Positions 1-9,510 are shown, counted from the stretch's first letter. The stretch: DNA of 16,510 nucleotides from an uncultured Clostridia bacterium (GCA_934621505.1 CAKTUU010000044.1:1-16510), one strand, 5' to 3'. Numbers and translations: made by a program. Notes: a model not told the origin generated them from the letters alone.

Positions 1-28
1 CAGATAGCAAATAGTTATTTGCTATCTG
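1..28. repeat. Perfect 12-bp inverted repeat, possible operator or 5' UTR hairpin
   Basis: Bases 1-12 (CAGATAGCAAAT) are the exact reverse complement of bases 17-28, with a 4-base spacer AGTT. The repeat sits where a leftward transcript from the promoter at 35-62 would start, so it could be a repressor operator or a structured 5' end. It is AT-rich and has no T-run on the right side, which argues against a terminator in the plus direction. The target gene lies left of the window. Confidence 0.6.
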
Positions 29-34
29 AAAATT

Positions 35-62
35 ATTATATCATAAAATGATTTTTCCGCAA
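35..62 (-). promoter_or_regulatory. Leftward sigma-A-type promoter with extended -10
   Basis: On the minus strand there is a consensus TATAAT (35-40) preceded by TGA, giving an extended -10 (TG at 42-43). A weak -35 TTGCGG lies at 57-62 with a 16-base spacer. Transcription would begin near base 28, at the edge of the perfect inverted repeat. It lies beyond the terminator of the secreted-protein gene, so it should serve a separate gene outside the window. Confidence 0.5.
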
Positions 63-84
63 ACCAGTCATTTTGACAACTTAC

Positions 85-127
85 AAAAGCAAAAAGGGAA
101 ACGACTTCCTTGCGGAGTGTTTCCCTT
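85..127 (-). terminator. Rho-independent terminator of the secreted Ig/OB protein gene
   Basis: Bases 94-102 (AAGGGAAAC) pair perfectly with 119-127. Inside, a further five pairs form with one bulged base, closed by a GCAA tetraloop. Read on the minus strand, the hairpin is followed directly by TTTTTGCTTTTG (93 down to about 82). It begins 17 bases after the stop codon of the minus-strand gene ending at 145. Confidence 0.85.
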
Positions 128-144
128 CGCGGCCTTTTTGACAA

Positions 145-1674
145 TTATTCCTGCGCAACAAACAGCAGCAGGTTGAAGCAGGGCAGGTTTTCTTCCTGCT
201 CACCGGATTCATCGGTACTTGTGCTTAGGGACATGCCTTCACAGGTACCGTACATCGTAACCCGCTGCCCCACCTCAAAGGACGGGCTTTCGCTGGCGGT
301 TACCAGAATAAAGTTGCTGTATTTGCCGTTTTTGCGATTCAGCGCCATGCGAATGATAAAATCGCCGCCGCTTTCGCTGATGTCCACAATGTAAGCGCTG
401 TACCCCATGATGCGGCCTTCATACCCCTGCATTTTGTTAATCAGCTGTTTATAGGTGGGCTTAATGGCCTGCTTTTTCAGGTATTGCAGCATATCCTGAT
501 CCGTCCAGCGGCGGGTAAAGGTAAACGTAAACCGTCTGTCAGCCAGGTTCTTTTTGGTAAAAACCAGCGTTACCTCGTAAGAGCCTTCTTCTTTTGCGTC
601 CACGGTCACCAGAAATTTACCGGCTGTTGTTACACGCTTGCTGCCGGCCGCTTCGCCGTTTACAAAAATCTGAATCGACGCGCCGGGTTCGCCGGTTCCG
701 CTGAAGGTCACTTCATCCTGATTCACCACATCGCCGGGCTTTGTGGTAAAATTCACCGTCAGCAGCGTGCGCTGGTAGGTGACCGGATACGCCAGCTCCA
801 CCACTTCTTCATCCTGATATTCGCCTGTAATGGTAATCAGGAAAACGCCTTCCCTGGGTAATTTGATGGGCAGGGCAAATTTTCCGTTTTTGCCCACTGT
901 TACCTCGCTGACAACAGGGTCCGGATAGCTTAGGCCCATCACCACAGCCGTCAGCTTAACGCCCTCGGCCGCGTACCCGCTGATATCAAAGCTCTGGTTT
1001 TTGGTTTCCTCCGGCGGCGCGTCCGTAATGTTGATTTTTGCGCTGGCGGCTGGAGGCAGCGGCAAAATCTCTACAAAGCGGAAGGAGTCCCAGATTTTAT
1101 TCAGGTTGGTGTTATCCTTGTTTGTGGTAGAGCGGTTCAAAATCTGCATATCAAAATCAATTTGATATCCATTGCGGATGGTGCGCCGCATAAAACCGCG
1201 GTACAAAATCTCGCCGCTTTCGCGCCGGATATAGCGCAGCACCAGAAAGCGTCCGTTGTCCGTGTTTTTCCATTCGGAGGCAGAAAATTCGTACCCTTCG
1301 TATTCGTTGCGGGGATAGTGGCTGGTGCGGTAGTCGCCCCGCACCTCCTGGCTTTGCTCGTTAATGTCAAAAATCAGCTTGGTCTGATCCGTCTGGGTGG
1401 CGCGCAGCTCAAAACGGGCGGTGCCATCCTCCGACCATGCCTGAAGCAGTACGCCCCGCTTTAAAAAATCATTGGAGCTTTCTTCCAGGGTGGACCCGTG
1501 CGCCTCAAGCCAGTCCGCATAGTCGGAAAGGTTTTTATCCGTCAGGACCACATATCCTTCCGGAATATCCACCGTTCCATAAATGTCATCAAAGACATAC
1601 TTCTCCGCCGCCGCCGGAACGCAAACAAGCGCCAGTCCGCATGCCAGCAGCAATAGAAGAAACGCCTTCCGCAT
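145..1674 (-). CDS. Secreted protein with two Ig-like domains and an OB-like C-terminus
   Basis: The 509-residue product starts with a clear signal peptide: MRK, a hydrophobic stretch, and a likely cleavage after AAA at residue 23. There is no lipobox at the cut site. Residues about 24-205 form a globular domain I do not recognise. Residues about 210-300 and 301-388 look like two beta-sandwich (Ig-like/bacterial Ig) domains; the second has the pattern VTFSGTGEPGASIQIFVNG, typical of such repeats. Residues about 415-505 (from GRIMGYSAYIVDI to the end) alternate like an OB fold of the kind found in small secreted proteins. No catalytic motif, sortase signal or cell-wall repeat is visible, so it is probably released or loosely held at the cell surface. 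The ATG at 1674 has AAGGA 9 bases upstream. The gene diverges from the glucan synthase across 185 bases and has its own promoter and terminator. Function unknown; ligand binding or scaffolding is a guess. Confidence 0.85.
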   Translation of the reverse strand: MRKAFLLLLLACGLALVCVPAAAEKYVFDDIYGTVDIPEGYVVLTDKNLSDYADWLEAHGSTLEESSNDFLKRGVLLQAWSEDGTARFELRATQTDQTKLIFDINEQSQEVRGDYRTSHYPRNEYEGYEFSASEWKNTDNGRFLVLRYIRRESGEILYRGFMRRTIRNGYQIDFDMQILNRSTTNKDNTNLNKIWDSFRFVEILPLPPAASAKINITDAPPEETKNQSFDISGYAAEGVKLTAVVMGLSYPDPVVSEVTVGKNGKFALPIKLPREGVFLITITGEYQDEEVVELAYPVTYQRTLLTVNFTTKPGDVVNQDEVTFSGTGEPGASIQIFVNGEAAGSKRVTTAGKFLVTVDAKEEGSYEVTLVFTKKNLADRRFTFTFTRRWTDQDMLQYLKKQAIKPTYKQLINKMQGYEGRIMGYSAYIVDISESGGDFIIRMALNRKNGKYSNFILVTASESPSFEVGQRVTMYGTCEGMSLSTSTDESGEQEENLPCFNLLLFVAQE

Positions 1675-1728
1675 GATGTCACATCCTTATCTGTCAGCCT
1701 GAGCGGGCGCAAGCCCCTTCTCTTTGCT

Positions 1729-1758
1729 ATTCTATCACACTCCCTTGCACAAAGGCAA
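1729..1758 (-). promoter_or_regulatory. Promoter of the secreted Ig/OB protein gene
   Basis: On the minus strand, -10 TAGAAT (1729-1734) is preceded by TGA, an extended -10. A -35 TTGCCT lies at 1753-1758 with an 18-base spacer. The implied leader is about 50 bases. The rest of the intergenic region (1759-1840) shows no convincing plus-strand promoter for the divergent glucan synthase. Confidence 0.5.
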
Positions 1759-1841
1759 GAAAGGACGGGAAACATTTTACAGCTTTGATGTTTTCATACA
1801 TGCTTTTATGCATTTGGCACATCCTACAAAGGCAAATCATA

Positions 1842-1848
1842 GCGGAGG
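1842..1848 (+). promoter_or_regulatory. Ribosome binding site deciding the glucan synthase start
   Basis: GCGGAGG lies 11 bases before the ATG at 1860. The frame is open back to a TTG at 1785 and an ATG at 1788, but neither has a Shine-Dalgarno sequence at usable distance. A second purine run, AAGGAG at 1854-1859, abuts the ATG and is too close to act. The spacing is slightly long, so the start is probable rather than certain. Confidence 0.55.
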
Positions 1849-1859
1849 TATGCAAGGAG

Positions 1860-4800
1860 ATGCAATGGATTGTGCTAAGCGCCGGACTGACGCTGTTGCT
1901 TCTGACAGCCATACTGGGCAGGCAAGCCGGAAAAAACGTTTTCTCAAGCCAATCCCAGCAGCGGATGGATGTGCTGGCCAGGGAAACGATTCCTTCGGCC
2001 TATTCGCGGCTGAAGGCAGACAAACGACTGCCGCGCAGGATGGAAAGGGCTATCCGTTATTTGAACCGCTTTGACGATGTAACGCCTGATGCCGAATGGC
2101 TTTGCGATAACGGGCGCTATCTGCAGGAAGAAATGGCCGTTCCCGCAGTGTTCCCGCCGCTTCCTTCCCACGCCAGGGGCGCCGCGCCAAGAATCCAGAT
2201 TTTTGCCCAGGCACTGATCAACGCTCATCAAGGCGAAATAACCCAAAAAGTCATCTTGGATGCGGCGAGCGTCTGGCAGCAAACGGACGCTTTTGAAAAT
2301 GGGGAAATTTGTTTTCTGTCTCAAATGCTGCATTTTTGCCTGTGTCAGGAAATTGCCGCCGCGGCGGAAACGTGCGCCGCACGGCAGCGGGACCGTCAGG
2401 CTGCGCAGAGGGCGGTCAAGCTGCTGCAAAAAGGAAAGAACCACAAAGCGCTTCGGTTGATGAAACGCCGCAAGGATTCTCCCGCCTTTTGGGAGGAATA
2501 CGTCAGCCTTTCCTCCCAAAAGAATATGGCCCAGCCTTTTTTGACCCATCAGGAAATAAAGGACATGGCTGAGCAGGAGCATTTGCTTCAGTCCGAAAGC
2601 GCCTTGCGGACCGGAAACGCCATTCAGAGCCTGCGCCGCATCGGCCGCATGCCGTGGGATAAGATGCAGGAAGAAATCAGCGCGGTTCATGCACTGCTTC
2701 GACAGGACCCTGTTTATGGAAAAATGGATCAGGAAAGCCGGGCCTATTACCGTGGCCGCGTTGCCAGGCTGGCTCGCAAATTCCGTTTATCTGAAAAAAC
2801 GGTTTGTCAGGGCGCGCTGGATCTGTGCGTGACTGCCGGCGGGGATTTCGTTCGGGGGCATGCAGGCTATTATCTATTGGACGATGGTTTGCCGCAGCTG
2901 GCCCGCAGACTGCATGCCCGTCCGCCGTTTAAGCATTCCGCAAAATGGCTGCCCCTGCTGGACTGGCTGGTGTTTCTGGCGCTGCTGGCGGCGTGCCGCC
3001 GACTGAACGTTGCCCTGGCGCTGTGCCCGTTGGCTGCCCTGGTCGGCATGTTTTCCTTTCAGCGGCTTGCCGCCACATGGCTCACCTCCAAAACGCCTGC
3101 CCGCATGGTCCCCCGGATACAGGTGGACGCTCTTGATGAAGGCGAACGAACGCTGGTGGTCTGCCCCACCATGCTGGCCGATGAAAAGCACGCGCTGGCG
3201 ATGGTGAAGCGGCTTTCCATCATGCACCAGGCCAATCCGGACAAACAGTTGCATTTTTTGCTTCTGGGCGATTTTCAGGATAGTCTAAGCGGTACTTTGT
3301 CTACCGATCAGCCGATTATGGACACAGCGTCGGCTGCGGTAGACGCGCTGTGCAAGGATACGGGACACCCATTTTTTTACCTGCAGCGGGAGCGGATTTA
3401 TCTGACGGCGGATCACTGCTATGGAAGCCGGGAGAGAAAACGCGGCAGTCTGGAAACCCTGATGCGCCTGCTGGAAGGGAAACCCATTCAAGATACCTTT
3501 GCCTGTGCAACCGTTGACCCATCCCAGCTGACAGGACAATACCGCTATGTGATTACCCTGGACAGCGATACCATTCTGCCGCCCGGCAGCGCCCTGCGGC
3601 TTGTGGGAGCCATGCTGCACCCATTGCAGGTTCGCCAGAAAAGCGCTGACGGAAGAATGCGCGGCGTCAGCATTGTACAGCCCGCCATGGAAACGGCCGC
3701 GCATACGGTGGGCAGCCGCCTGTCCATGCTGCTGGGCGGTCCCGGCGGAACGGACCCCTATAACCGGCTCAGCGCGGACTACGACCAGGACGTTTTACAT
3801 CGAGGCACGTTTATGGGAAAGGGCATCATCGACCCCAAGGCTTTTTTGGACGGTACGGAGGGAGCGATACTTCCCGGCTGCGTTTTAAGCCATGACTTGC
3901 TGGAAGGAGAACTGGCGGGATGCTGCCGCGCCAGCGATATCTCCCTTTATGACGGTCACCCGGAAACCCTTAGCGGGTGGATGAGCAGACTGCACCGCTG
4001 GACCCGCGGCGACTGGCAGCTGCTGCCCTATGCGGCTTTTTCCAGGAACCGCCGTCTGCCTCCCAAACTGCTGGACAGCATTTCCAAACGAAAAATCAGG
4101 CACAATTTGCTTCGCAGCCTGATTGACCCCATGCGAGTCGTCCTGCTGGCCTATGGGGCGGCCGCAGGCCGTTGGTGGCTGTGGCTGGCGACTCTGCTGC
4201 TGCCGGATCTTGTATATCTGCGTTTTCAAAGGCAGGCCCTGCTTAGCTGGCTATGCCGCCTGGCAATGCTGCCATGCAAGGCTGGCGTTCAGGCGGACGC
4301 AATGGTCCGCAGCTTGGCGCGCATGGGGTTTACCCACCGCCGCCTGCTGCAATGGACGCCCACGTTTCAGGCGTCGAGAGCGGAGTCACGTCCGCCAATG
4401 GTTTTCTTTTATTTAAACATGATTTTGGGAGCCGCCATGGGGGCGCTGGCTTTTTGGCCAACGGCCTGCCCTCCATGCGCCATTTCACTGGCGCTTCTCT
4501 GGATCGCGTTTCCCTTTGCTCTGCCGCTTCTGGAGCAGCCTTACGACGCTTCTTCCAAGCCCACCGGCTATATGCGGGAGGTGCTGGGCCGTCTGGCCCA
4601 AAACACGCTGCTGTTTTTTGAAACCGCCATTACCGACCAGGACAACGCCCTTCCGCCGGATAATGTGCAGATCGAACCAAACAAAGGGATTGCGCACCGC
4701 ACGTCGCCTACCAACATCGGCCTGTACCTGTGCAGCCTGATCGCGGCGGAAAAACTGCGGCTGCTTTCTCCGGACGAAGCGGCTGAGAGGATTTCCAAAA

Positions 4801-7800
4801 CGGTAGACACGCTGGAAGCCCTGTCCAAGTGGAACGGGCATCTGTACAACTGGTATGATACGCGCACGCTGGAGCCTCTTGCTCCGGCCTTTGTATCCTC
4901 GGTAGACAGCGGCAATCTGGCCGTGGGGCTGCTTTGCTGCGCCCAGGGACTGCGCGTGCTTGGCGGCGAGCTTAGCGGTCTATACAGCGGCCTCTCCGCC
5001 CGGCTGGACGCGCTGGCGCAGGCCATGGATTTTTCCGCGCTGTACGATTATGAAGCGGATTTGTTTTCCATTGGAATAGACACGCAATCGGGCGCTTTTA
5101 CCCCATCCCATTACGACCTGCTGGGAAGCGAGTCCCGCCTGCTCAGCTTTGTCGCTATCATGCTTGGGCAGACGCCGGTTAAGCACTGGTACAGGCTTGG
5201 CCGCAAAGCCGTCTATCTGGGGCGCGGGCATTCGGGCCTGCTCAGCTACAGCGGGACCATATTTGAATACATGATGCCCCTGCTGTTTTTGCCCATGGTG
5301 AAGGGAACCCTTTTGGACAACGCCTGCCGTCAGGCGTTATGGACGCAGGAGCGGGTAAAGCATGGAGGCGTTTTCGGCGTCAGCGAAAGCGGCTATTACG
5401 CCTTTGACCCGGATTTGCTCTATCAGTACCGTGCCTTTGGCGTGCCGGATTTGGCCCAGTCGATGGATATACCGTCCAACGTAATCGCACCATACGCCAC
5501 GCTGCTGGCCATGCCCGTTGGGCTGAAGAGCTGCTTCCGCAACCTGCTCAGGCTGCAGAACATGGGGCTTGAAGGCTCTATGGGGCTGTTTGAGGCGGCG
5601 GATTTCAGCCAGGGAAGCGCCCAAATTGTCCGAAGCCATATGGCGCACCATCAGGGAATGATCCTTTGCGCTATCTGCAATGTGCTGGAGGATGGCTACA
5701 TTGCCCGCTTGTTTTCTTCCCTGCCCAAAGCCATGGCCTATCGCCTGCTGCTGGAGGAAAAGCCGCAGCCGGTCGTTGGCGCTGTTCTCCATCCGCTGGA
5801 ACGCCGGCGTCATGCGGAAGAAGGAACAAATGGTTTCATGAGCCGTGATGGAAAACCGCTGCATTTCCCTGTGGACGCTCATTTGCTGTCCGGCGGCGGC
5901 ACCACTCTGCTCATAGACGCTCAGGGCGGCGGATATATAAGCCGCGCAGGCGTTATGCTGACCCGCTTTCATGAAAGCTGCCGCATTCCCAGCGGCATTC
6001 GTTTTTACCTGCGGGATTCCCAAAGCGGGTCCTACTGGAATGCAACCGACCCGCATTTCTGCCGCGGCGTGCGTTTTGAAACATGCCAGGCCGTCTTTAC
6101 CCAGCAGCGTTACGATGTGGAATGCGAACTGAGGCAATGGGTAAATCCCATAGACGGAGCCGTTATTCACCTGATAACGCTGCAAAACCATACGTCCATG
6201 GAACGGATGATGGAGGTGTGCAGCTATCTGGAGCCGGTGCTGGTTCCACAAAGGGACGCAGCCGCCCATCCGGGCTTTCACAACCTGTTTCTGCAAACCC
6301 GGCGTTTTCAGCGGTTTGGCATTGCCGCGCGCCGCCGCGCGGCTGGTTCGCATATACCGGAGAGATGGCTGTGGCATCAGCTGATAACAGACGCGAACCT
6401 GACCCTGTTTCGCGTTCAAAGCGACCGTTCCTCGTTTCTGGGACGGGGACGGACCGTTTATGCGCCGCGGGCTCTGACCGTGCCCATCAGCGCGACAGCC
6501 GATACCTTGGGCGATGTTATCGATCCGTGCATGAGCCTGCGGGGACAGTTTGTGCTGCCGCCCGGCGGGCAATTGCGTTTTGCGTTTGTTACGCTTTGTC
6601 CGGGCGCGGGTGAAACGCCGGACCGCTTTGCGGACCGTTACACCACGCTGGAAAGCGCCGCTCAAACCTATGAAATGGCTCTCACCCGGGGCAAGGTGCT
6701 GGCCCGCTTTTTCCATCTGTCCCAGCGGGAAATGCAGCTTTTTTCGCGCATGGTCGGCCCGTTGGCCTATGGGGATCAGCCCTCCTGCTTTTTGCACACG
6801 CAGAAAAACAAGCCGTCGCAAGGCGGCCTGTGGTCCATGGGGATTAGCGGCGATAAGCCCATTCTGCTTTCTATATTCAGCGAGGAATCTCAGCTTGAGC
6901 AGGTTCGTCAGATAGAGAGAATTCAGACGTTCTTTCAGGCGAGCGGCATGCAGGTGGATTGGGTGGTCGCTGTTCCGCCGGAAACGTCCGGTCAGCCGCC
7001 GCAGGAAACGCTGCATGATCTTCTGGATAAGAACGATGGAGTCTACCTGGTTGACAAACCGTCTGTAGAGGCATTTCAGCTGCTGCTGTCGGCTGCCCGT
7101 CTGGTGCTGGACCTGTCCGGTCCGCCCATAGAACGTCAGCTGGACGCTTTGATTCTTCCTCCTCAAAGCAGACCGGTCTACCAAACGCCGTCCCCCGCGC
7201 GTTGGAAACCGGTTTTACCTCCGGCGCAGCCCTTATGGGCGGATAATGGCTACGGCGGCTTTACGCCGGACGGTGATTACCAAATTTCCCTGGCTCCCGG
7301 AAGACAAACGCCCGCTCCATGGAGCATGCCGCTTTGCTCGTCGGATTTTGGCACGCTGGCCTGCGACAGCGGACTGGTATTCAGTTACCATCAAAACAGC
7401 TGTCTGGGACGGTTGACCCGTTGGCCCAACGACGCCGTTTATCCCTTGGGCGATGAAAACTTTTTCTTGCAGGATCCAAAGCAGCGGCTGCTCTGGTCTG
7501 TAACCCGGCTTCCTCTGGGGCACGGCTTGCCGGTGCGCGTTACCTACGCGCCGGGCGAAGCCATGTACGAATGCAGCGGATATGGAATCTATGCCAGTCT
7601 GCAATGCTTTACGGATGGCTGCACCGGCGTTCGCGTACTCAAAATCAAAAATGAAGGAGCGGAGGAACGCTGCCTGATTTACACCCACGTCTGCATCCTG
7701 GACGCCTCGCTTTTGGCGGACGCAGACGGCCTGCATGCCATTTCGTCCAGCTCGGACAAAGCCTGTTCCCTGCTTGGGGTTGATCCGCTGCCGGATGAAT

Positions 7801-9509
7801 GTGTGATTTTGAGCGCCGGAAGTTTTCAGGGCCTTTGGGGAGTCGCTCCGGCCGCCCTTTGCATGGAAAGACTTACCTCTGAAAAAGGCGGAAATACGGC
7901 GCTGCTTCGCTATTCCATTCAGCTGAAGCCGGGAGAAAGCCGCGCCATTGTAACCGCCCTTTCCGCAGAGCGGCCCAAACCGCTGTCAAGCCTGGAACGG
8001 CTGCGCGACGAAGGAGCCAGTCAGCGGCTGCGCGCGGTTCGCCAGCAGTGGGAAAAGCGGCTGGGGACCTTTGTTTACGACCTGCCGGACCGCACCTTGT
8101 CCGTCCTGCTGGGGCGCTGGCTGCCCTATCAGGTGCAGGCGGCCCGTTTATGGATGCGTGCGGGATTCTATCAGGCGGGCGGCGCTATCGGTTTCCGGGA
8201 TCAGCTTCAGGACATGCTGTCCCTATTGTATACCCAGCCCGAACAGGTGCGCGGCCACCTGTTGCTGTGCGCCGCTCACCAATTTGAGGAGGGCGACGTG
8301 CAGCACTGGTGGCACGAAGCCCGGCTGGGCGTGCGTACCCATATCAGCGATGACCGCCTGTTCCTTCCCTACGTTGCCGCCCTTTATGCGCAATGCACAG
8401 GGGAAACAGAAATCTGGGATGAACAAATCCCCTATCTGAAAGGGAAAACGCTTGCGCCGGATGAACGTGACCGTTATTTTTCGCCAGAAAGGTCGGATTT
8501 GGAAGAAACCTTTTTCAAGCATTGTCTAAGAGCTATTGACAGCATACAGGACGGCGTTCACGGGCTGCCGCTGATGGAGGGCGGCGACTGGAACGACGGC
8601 ATGGATCAGGTAGGCGGAGAAAGCGTATGGCTGGCCATGTTCCTGTGCGAGGTGCTGCGGTTATTCGCGCCCTGTTGCCCGGCGGAGGAACAAAACAGAC
8701 TTTCCAAGCGCCGCGAGCGCTATATGCAGGCGATCGACCATTTTGCATGGGATGGCGGCTGGTATTTGAGAGGATGGTACCAAAACGGCGCTGCGCTTGG
8801 CAGCGCGCAAAATCAGGAATGCCGCATTGATCTGCTGCCGCAATGCTGGGGCGTATTGTGCGGCGTTTCCAGAGACCGCTGCGCAACCGCCATGGCCAAT
8901 GCGTGGAGTATGCTGTATCAGCCGGATACCGGCGTTTTGGACCTGTTTACGCCGCCTTTTGACGGTCAGGAGCAGCCAGGCTATATCGCAGGCTATCTGC
9001 CGGGGGTTCGGGAAAACGGCGGTCAGTATACCCATGCGGCCTGCTGGGCCGTTGCCGCCCTGCACCAGCAGGGCGAGGACGCGCGGGCCTGGGAACTGGC
9101 CCTGCGTATGCTGCCCACATCCCATTCGGCCACCGCCCAGCTGGCCGCCCGCTACCGTGCGGAGCCCTATGTCATGGCGGCGGACGTGTACGACAATCCC
9201 CAGCAGCGGGGCCGGGGCGGCTGGACCTGGTACACTGGCAGCGCAAGCTGGTACATATATGTGCTGCTTACCCATCTGCTTGGGTTTCAAAAGCAAGGAA
9301 ATCGGCTCCGCTTTCGTCCGGTGCTGCCCGCTGGATGGGAAGGGATACGGCTGACCTATCATTACGGCGGTTCTACCTACCATCTTCGAGTCAGCCGGGA
9401 TTGCCAACGCGCCCAGTGTGACGGCGAATTTCTTCAGGACGGCTGCCTGATCTTGCAGGATGACGGCCGCATTCATGAGGCCGTATTCCCCATGCGATCT
9501 GGCGGTTAA
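1860..9509 (+). CDS. Cyclic beta-1,2-glucan synthase (GT84 / GH189-type / GH94), NdvB/Cgs-like
   Basis: A 2549-residue membrane enzyme, close to the usual size of the NdvB/Cgs family (about 2500-2850). In that family it makes beta-1,2-glucan from UDP-glucose, cyclises it, and trims it. A TM segment covers residues about 3-20. A membrane pair at 362-400 precedes the GT84 glycosyltransferase, which shows DSD at 568-570, HDLLEGE (H678-E684) and RLHRW at 710-714, the R/QxxRW processivity motif. Further membrane segments lie at about 760-787 and 847-890. Residues about 930-1310 match the cyclising transglycosylase (GH189-type) region, including AHHQGM at 1262-1267. Two GH36-associated beta-sandwich regions follow (about 1350 and 1796 onward), with GISGD at 1661-1665. 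The C-terminal GH94 phosphorylase-like barrel has GDWNDG, whose second Asp is D2246 (family general acid), and GWTWYTGS at 2454-2461. All three active sites look intact. No export or modifying genes are adjacent. The family call is firm; in vivo product and localisation are inferred. Confidence 0.93.
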   Translation: MQWIVLSAGLTLLLLTAILGRQAGKNVFSSQSQQRMDVLARETIPSAYSRLKADKRLPRRMERAIRYLNRFDDVTPDAEWLCDNGRYLQEEMAVPAVFPPLPSHARGAAPRIQIFAQALINAHQGEITQKVILDAASVWQQTDAFENGEICFLSQMLHFCLCQEIAAAAETCAARQRDRQAAQRAVKLLQKGKNHKALRLMKRRKDSPAFWEEYVSLSSQKNMAQPFLTHQEIKDMAEQEHLLQSESALRTGNAIQSLRRIGRMPWDKMQEEISAVHALLRQDPVYGKMDQESRAYYRGRVARLARKFRLSEKTVCQGALDLCVTAGGDFVRGHAGYYLLDDGLPQLARRLHARPPFKHSAKWLPLLDWLVFLALLAACRRLNVALALCPLAALVGMFSFQRLAATWLTSKTPARMVPRIQVDALDEGERTLVVCPTMLADEKHALAMVKRLSIMHQANPDKQLHFLLLGDFQDSLSGTLSTDQPIMDTASAAVDALCKDTGHPFFYLQRERIYLTADHCYGSRERKRGSLETLMRLLEGKPIQDTFACATVDPSQLTGQYRYVITLDSDTILPPGSALRLVGAMLHPLQVRQKSADGRMRGVSIVQPAMETAAHTVGSRLSMLLGGPGGTDPYNRLSADYDQDVLHRGTFMGKGIIDPKAFLDGTEGAILPGCVLSHDLLEGELAGCCRASDISLYDGHPETLSGWMSRLHRWTRGDWQLLPYAAFSRNRRLPPKLLDSISKRKIRHNLLRSLIDPMRVVLLAYGAAAGRWWLWLATLLLPDLVYLRFQRQALLSWLCRLAMLPCKAGVQADAMVRSLARMGFTHRRLLQWTPTFQASRAESRPPMVFFYLNMILGAAMGALAFWPTACPPCAISLALLWIAFPFALPLLEQPYDASSKPTGYMREVLGRLAQNTLLFFETAITDQDNALPPDNVQIEPNKGIAHRTSPTNIGLYLCSLIAAEKLRLLSPDEAAERISKTVDTLEALSKWNGHLYNWYDTRTLEPLAPAFVSSVDSGNLAVGLLCCAQGLRVLGGELSGLYSGLSARLDALAQAMDFSALYDYEADLFSIGIDTQSGAFTPSHYDLLGSESRLLSFVAIMLGQTPVKHWYRLGRKAVYLGRGHSGLLSYSGTIFEYMMPLLFLPMVKGTLLDNACRQALWTQERVKHGGVFGVSESGYYAFDPDLLYQYRAFGVPDLAQSMDIPSNVIAPYATLLAMPVGLKSCFRNLLRLQNMGLEGSMGLFEAADFSQGSAQIVRSHMAHHQGMILCAICNVLEDGYIARLFSSLPKAMAYRLLLEEKPQPVVGAVLHPLERRRHAEEGTNGFMSRDGKPLHFPVDAHLLSGGGTTLLIDAQGGGYISRAGVMLTRFHESCRIPSGIRFYLRDSQSGSYWNATDPHFCRGVRFETCQAVFTQQRYDVECELRQWVNPIDGAVIHLITLQNHTSMERMMEVCSYLEPVLVPQRDAAAHPGFHNLFLQTRRFQRFGIAARRRAAGSHIPERWLWHQLITDANLTLFRVQSDRSSFLGRGRTVYAPRALTVPISATADTLGDVIDPCMSLRGQFVLPPGGQLRFAFVTLCPGAGETPDRFADRYTTLESAAQTYEMALTRGKVLARFFHLSQREMQLFSRMVGPLAYGDQPSCFLHTQKNKPSQGGLWSMGISGDKPILLSIFSEESQLEQVRQIERIQTFFQASGMQVDWVVAVPPETSGQPPQETLHDLLDKNDGVYLVDKPSVEAFQLLLSAARLVLDLSGPPIERQLDALILPPQSRPVYQTPSPARWKPVLPPAQPLWADNGYGGFTPDGDYQISLAPGRQTPAPWSMPLCSSDFGTLACDSGLVFSYHQNSCLGRLTRWPNDAVYPLGDENFFLQDPKQRLLWSVTRLPLGHGLPVRVTYAPGEAMYECSGYGIYASLQCFTDGCTGVRVLKIKNEGAEERCLIYTHVCILDASLLADADGLHAISSSSDKACSLLGVDPLPDECVILSAGSFQGLWGVAPAALCMERLTSEKGGNTALLRYSIQLKPGESRAIVTALSAERPKPLSSLERLRDEGASQRLRAVRQQWEKRLGTFVYDLPDRTLSVLLGRWLPYQVQAARLWMRAGFYQAGGAIGFRDQLQDMLSLLYTQPEQVRGHLLLCAAHQFEEGDVQHWWHEARLGVRTHISDDRLFLPYVAALYAQCTGETEIWDEQIPYLKGKTLAPDERDRYFSPERSDLEETFFKHCLRAIDSIQDGVHGLPLMEGGDWNDGMDQVGGESVWLAMFLCEVLRLFAPCCPAEEQNRLSKRRERYMQAIDHFAWDGGWYLRGWYQNGAALGSAQNQECRIDLLPQCWGVLCGVSRDRCATAMANAWSMLYQPDTGVLDLFTPPFDGQEQPGYIAGYLPGVRENGGQYTHAACWAVAALHQQGEDARAWELALRMLPTSHSATAQLAARYRAEPYVMAADVYDNPQQRGRGGWTWYTGSASWYIYVLLTHLLGFQKQGNRLRFRPVLPAGWEGIRLTYHYGGSTYHLRVSRDCQRAQCDGEFLQDGCLILQDDGRIHEAVFPMRSGG

Positions 9510-9510
9510 A

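Noticed and set aside
73..78. TTGACA on the plus strand as a -35
   Set aside because: No -10-like sequence at 16-18 bases downstream; the region there is the terminator hairpin of the minus-strand gene.
1785..1859. Longer glucan synthase starting at TTG 1785 or ATG 1788
   Set aside because: No Shine-Dalgarno sequence at usable distance, while GCGGAGG precedes ATG 1860 and that reading begins with a normal membrane segment.
5337..7184. Long 615-codon open frame on the minus strand
   Set aside because: It lies wholly inside the glucan synthase, whose plus-strand frame carries conserved family motifs across the same region. The minus product is rich in Gln/Arg/His/Ala with no recognisable domain, as expected of a GC-rich shadow frame.
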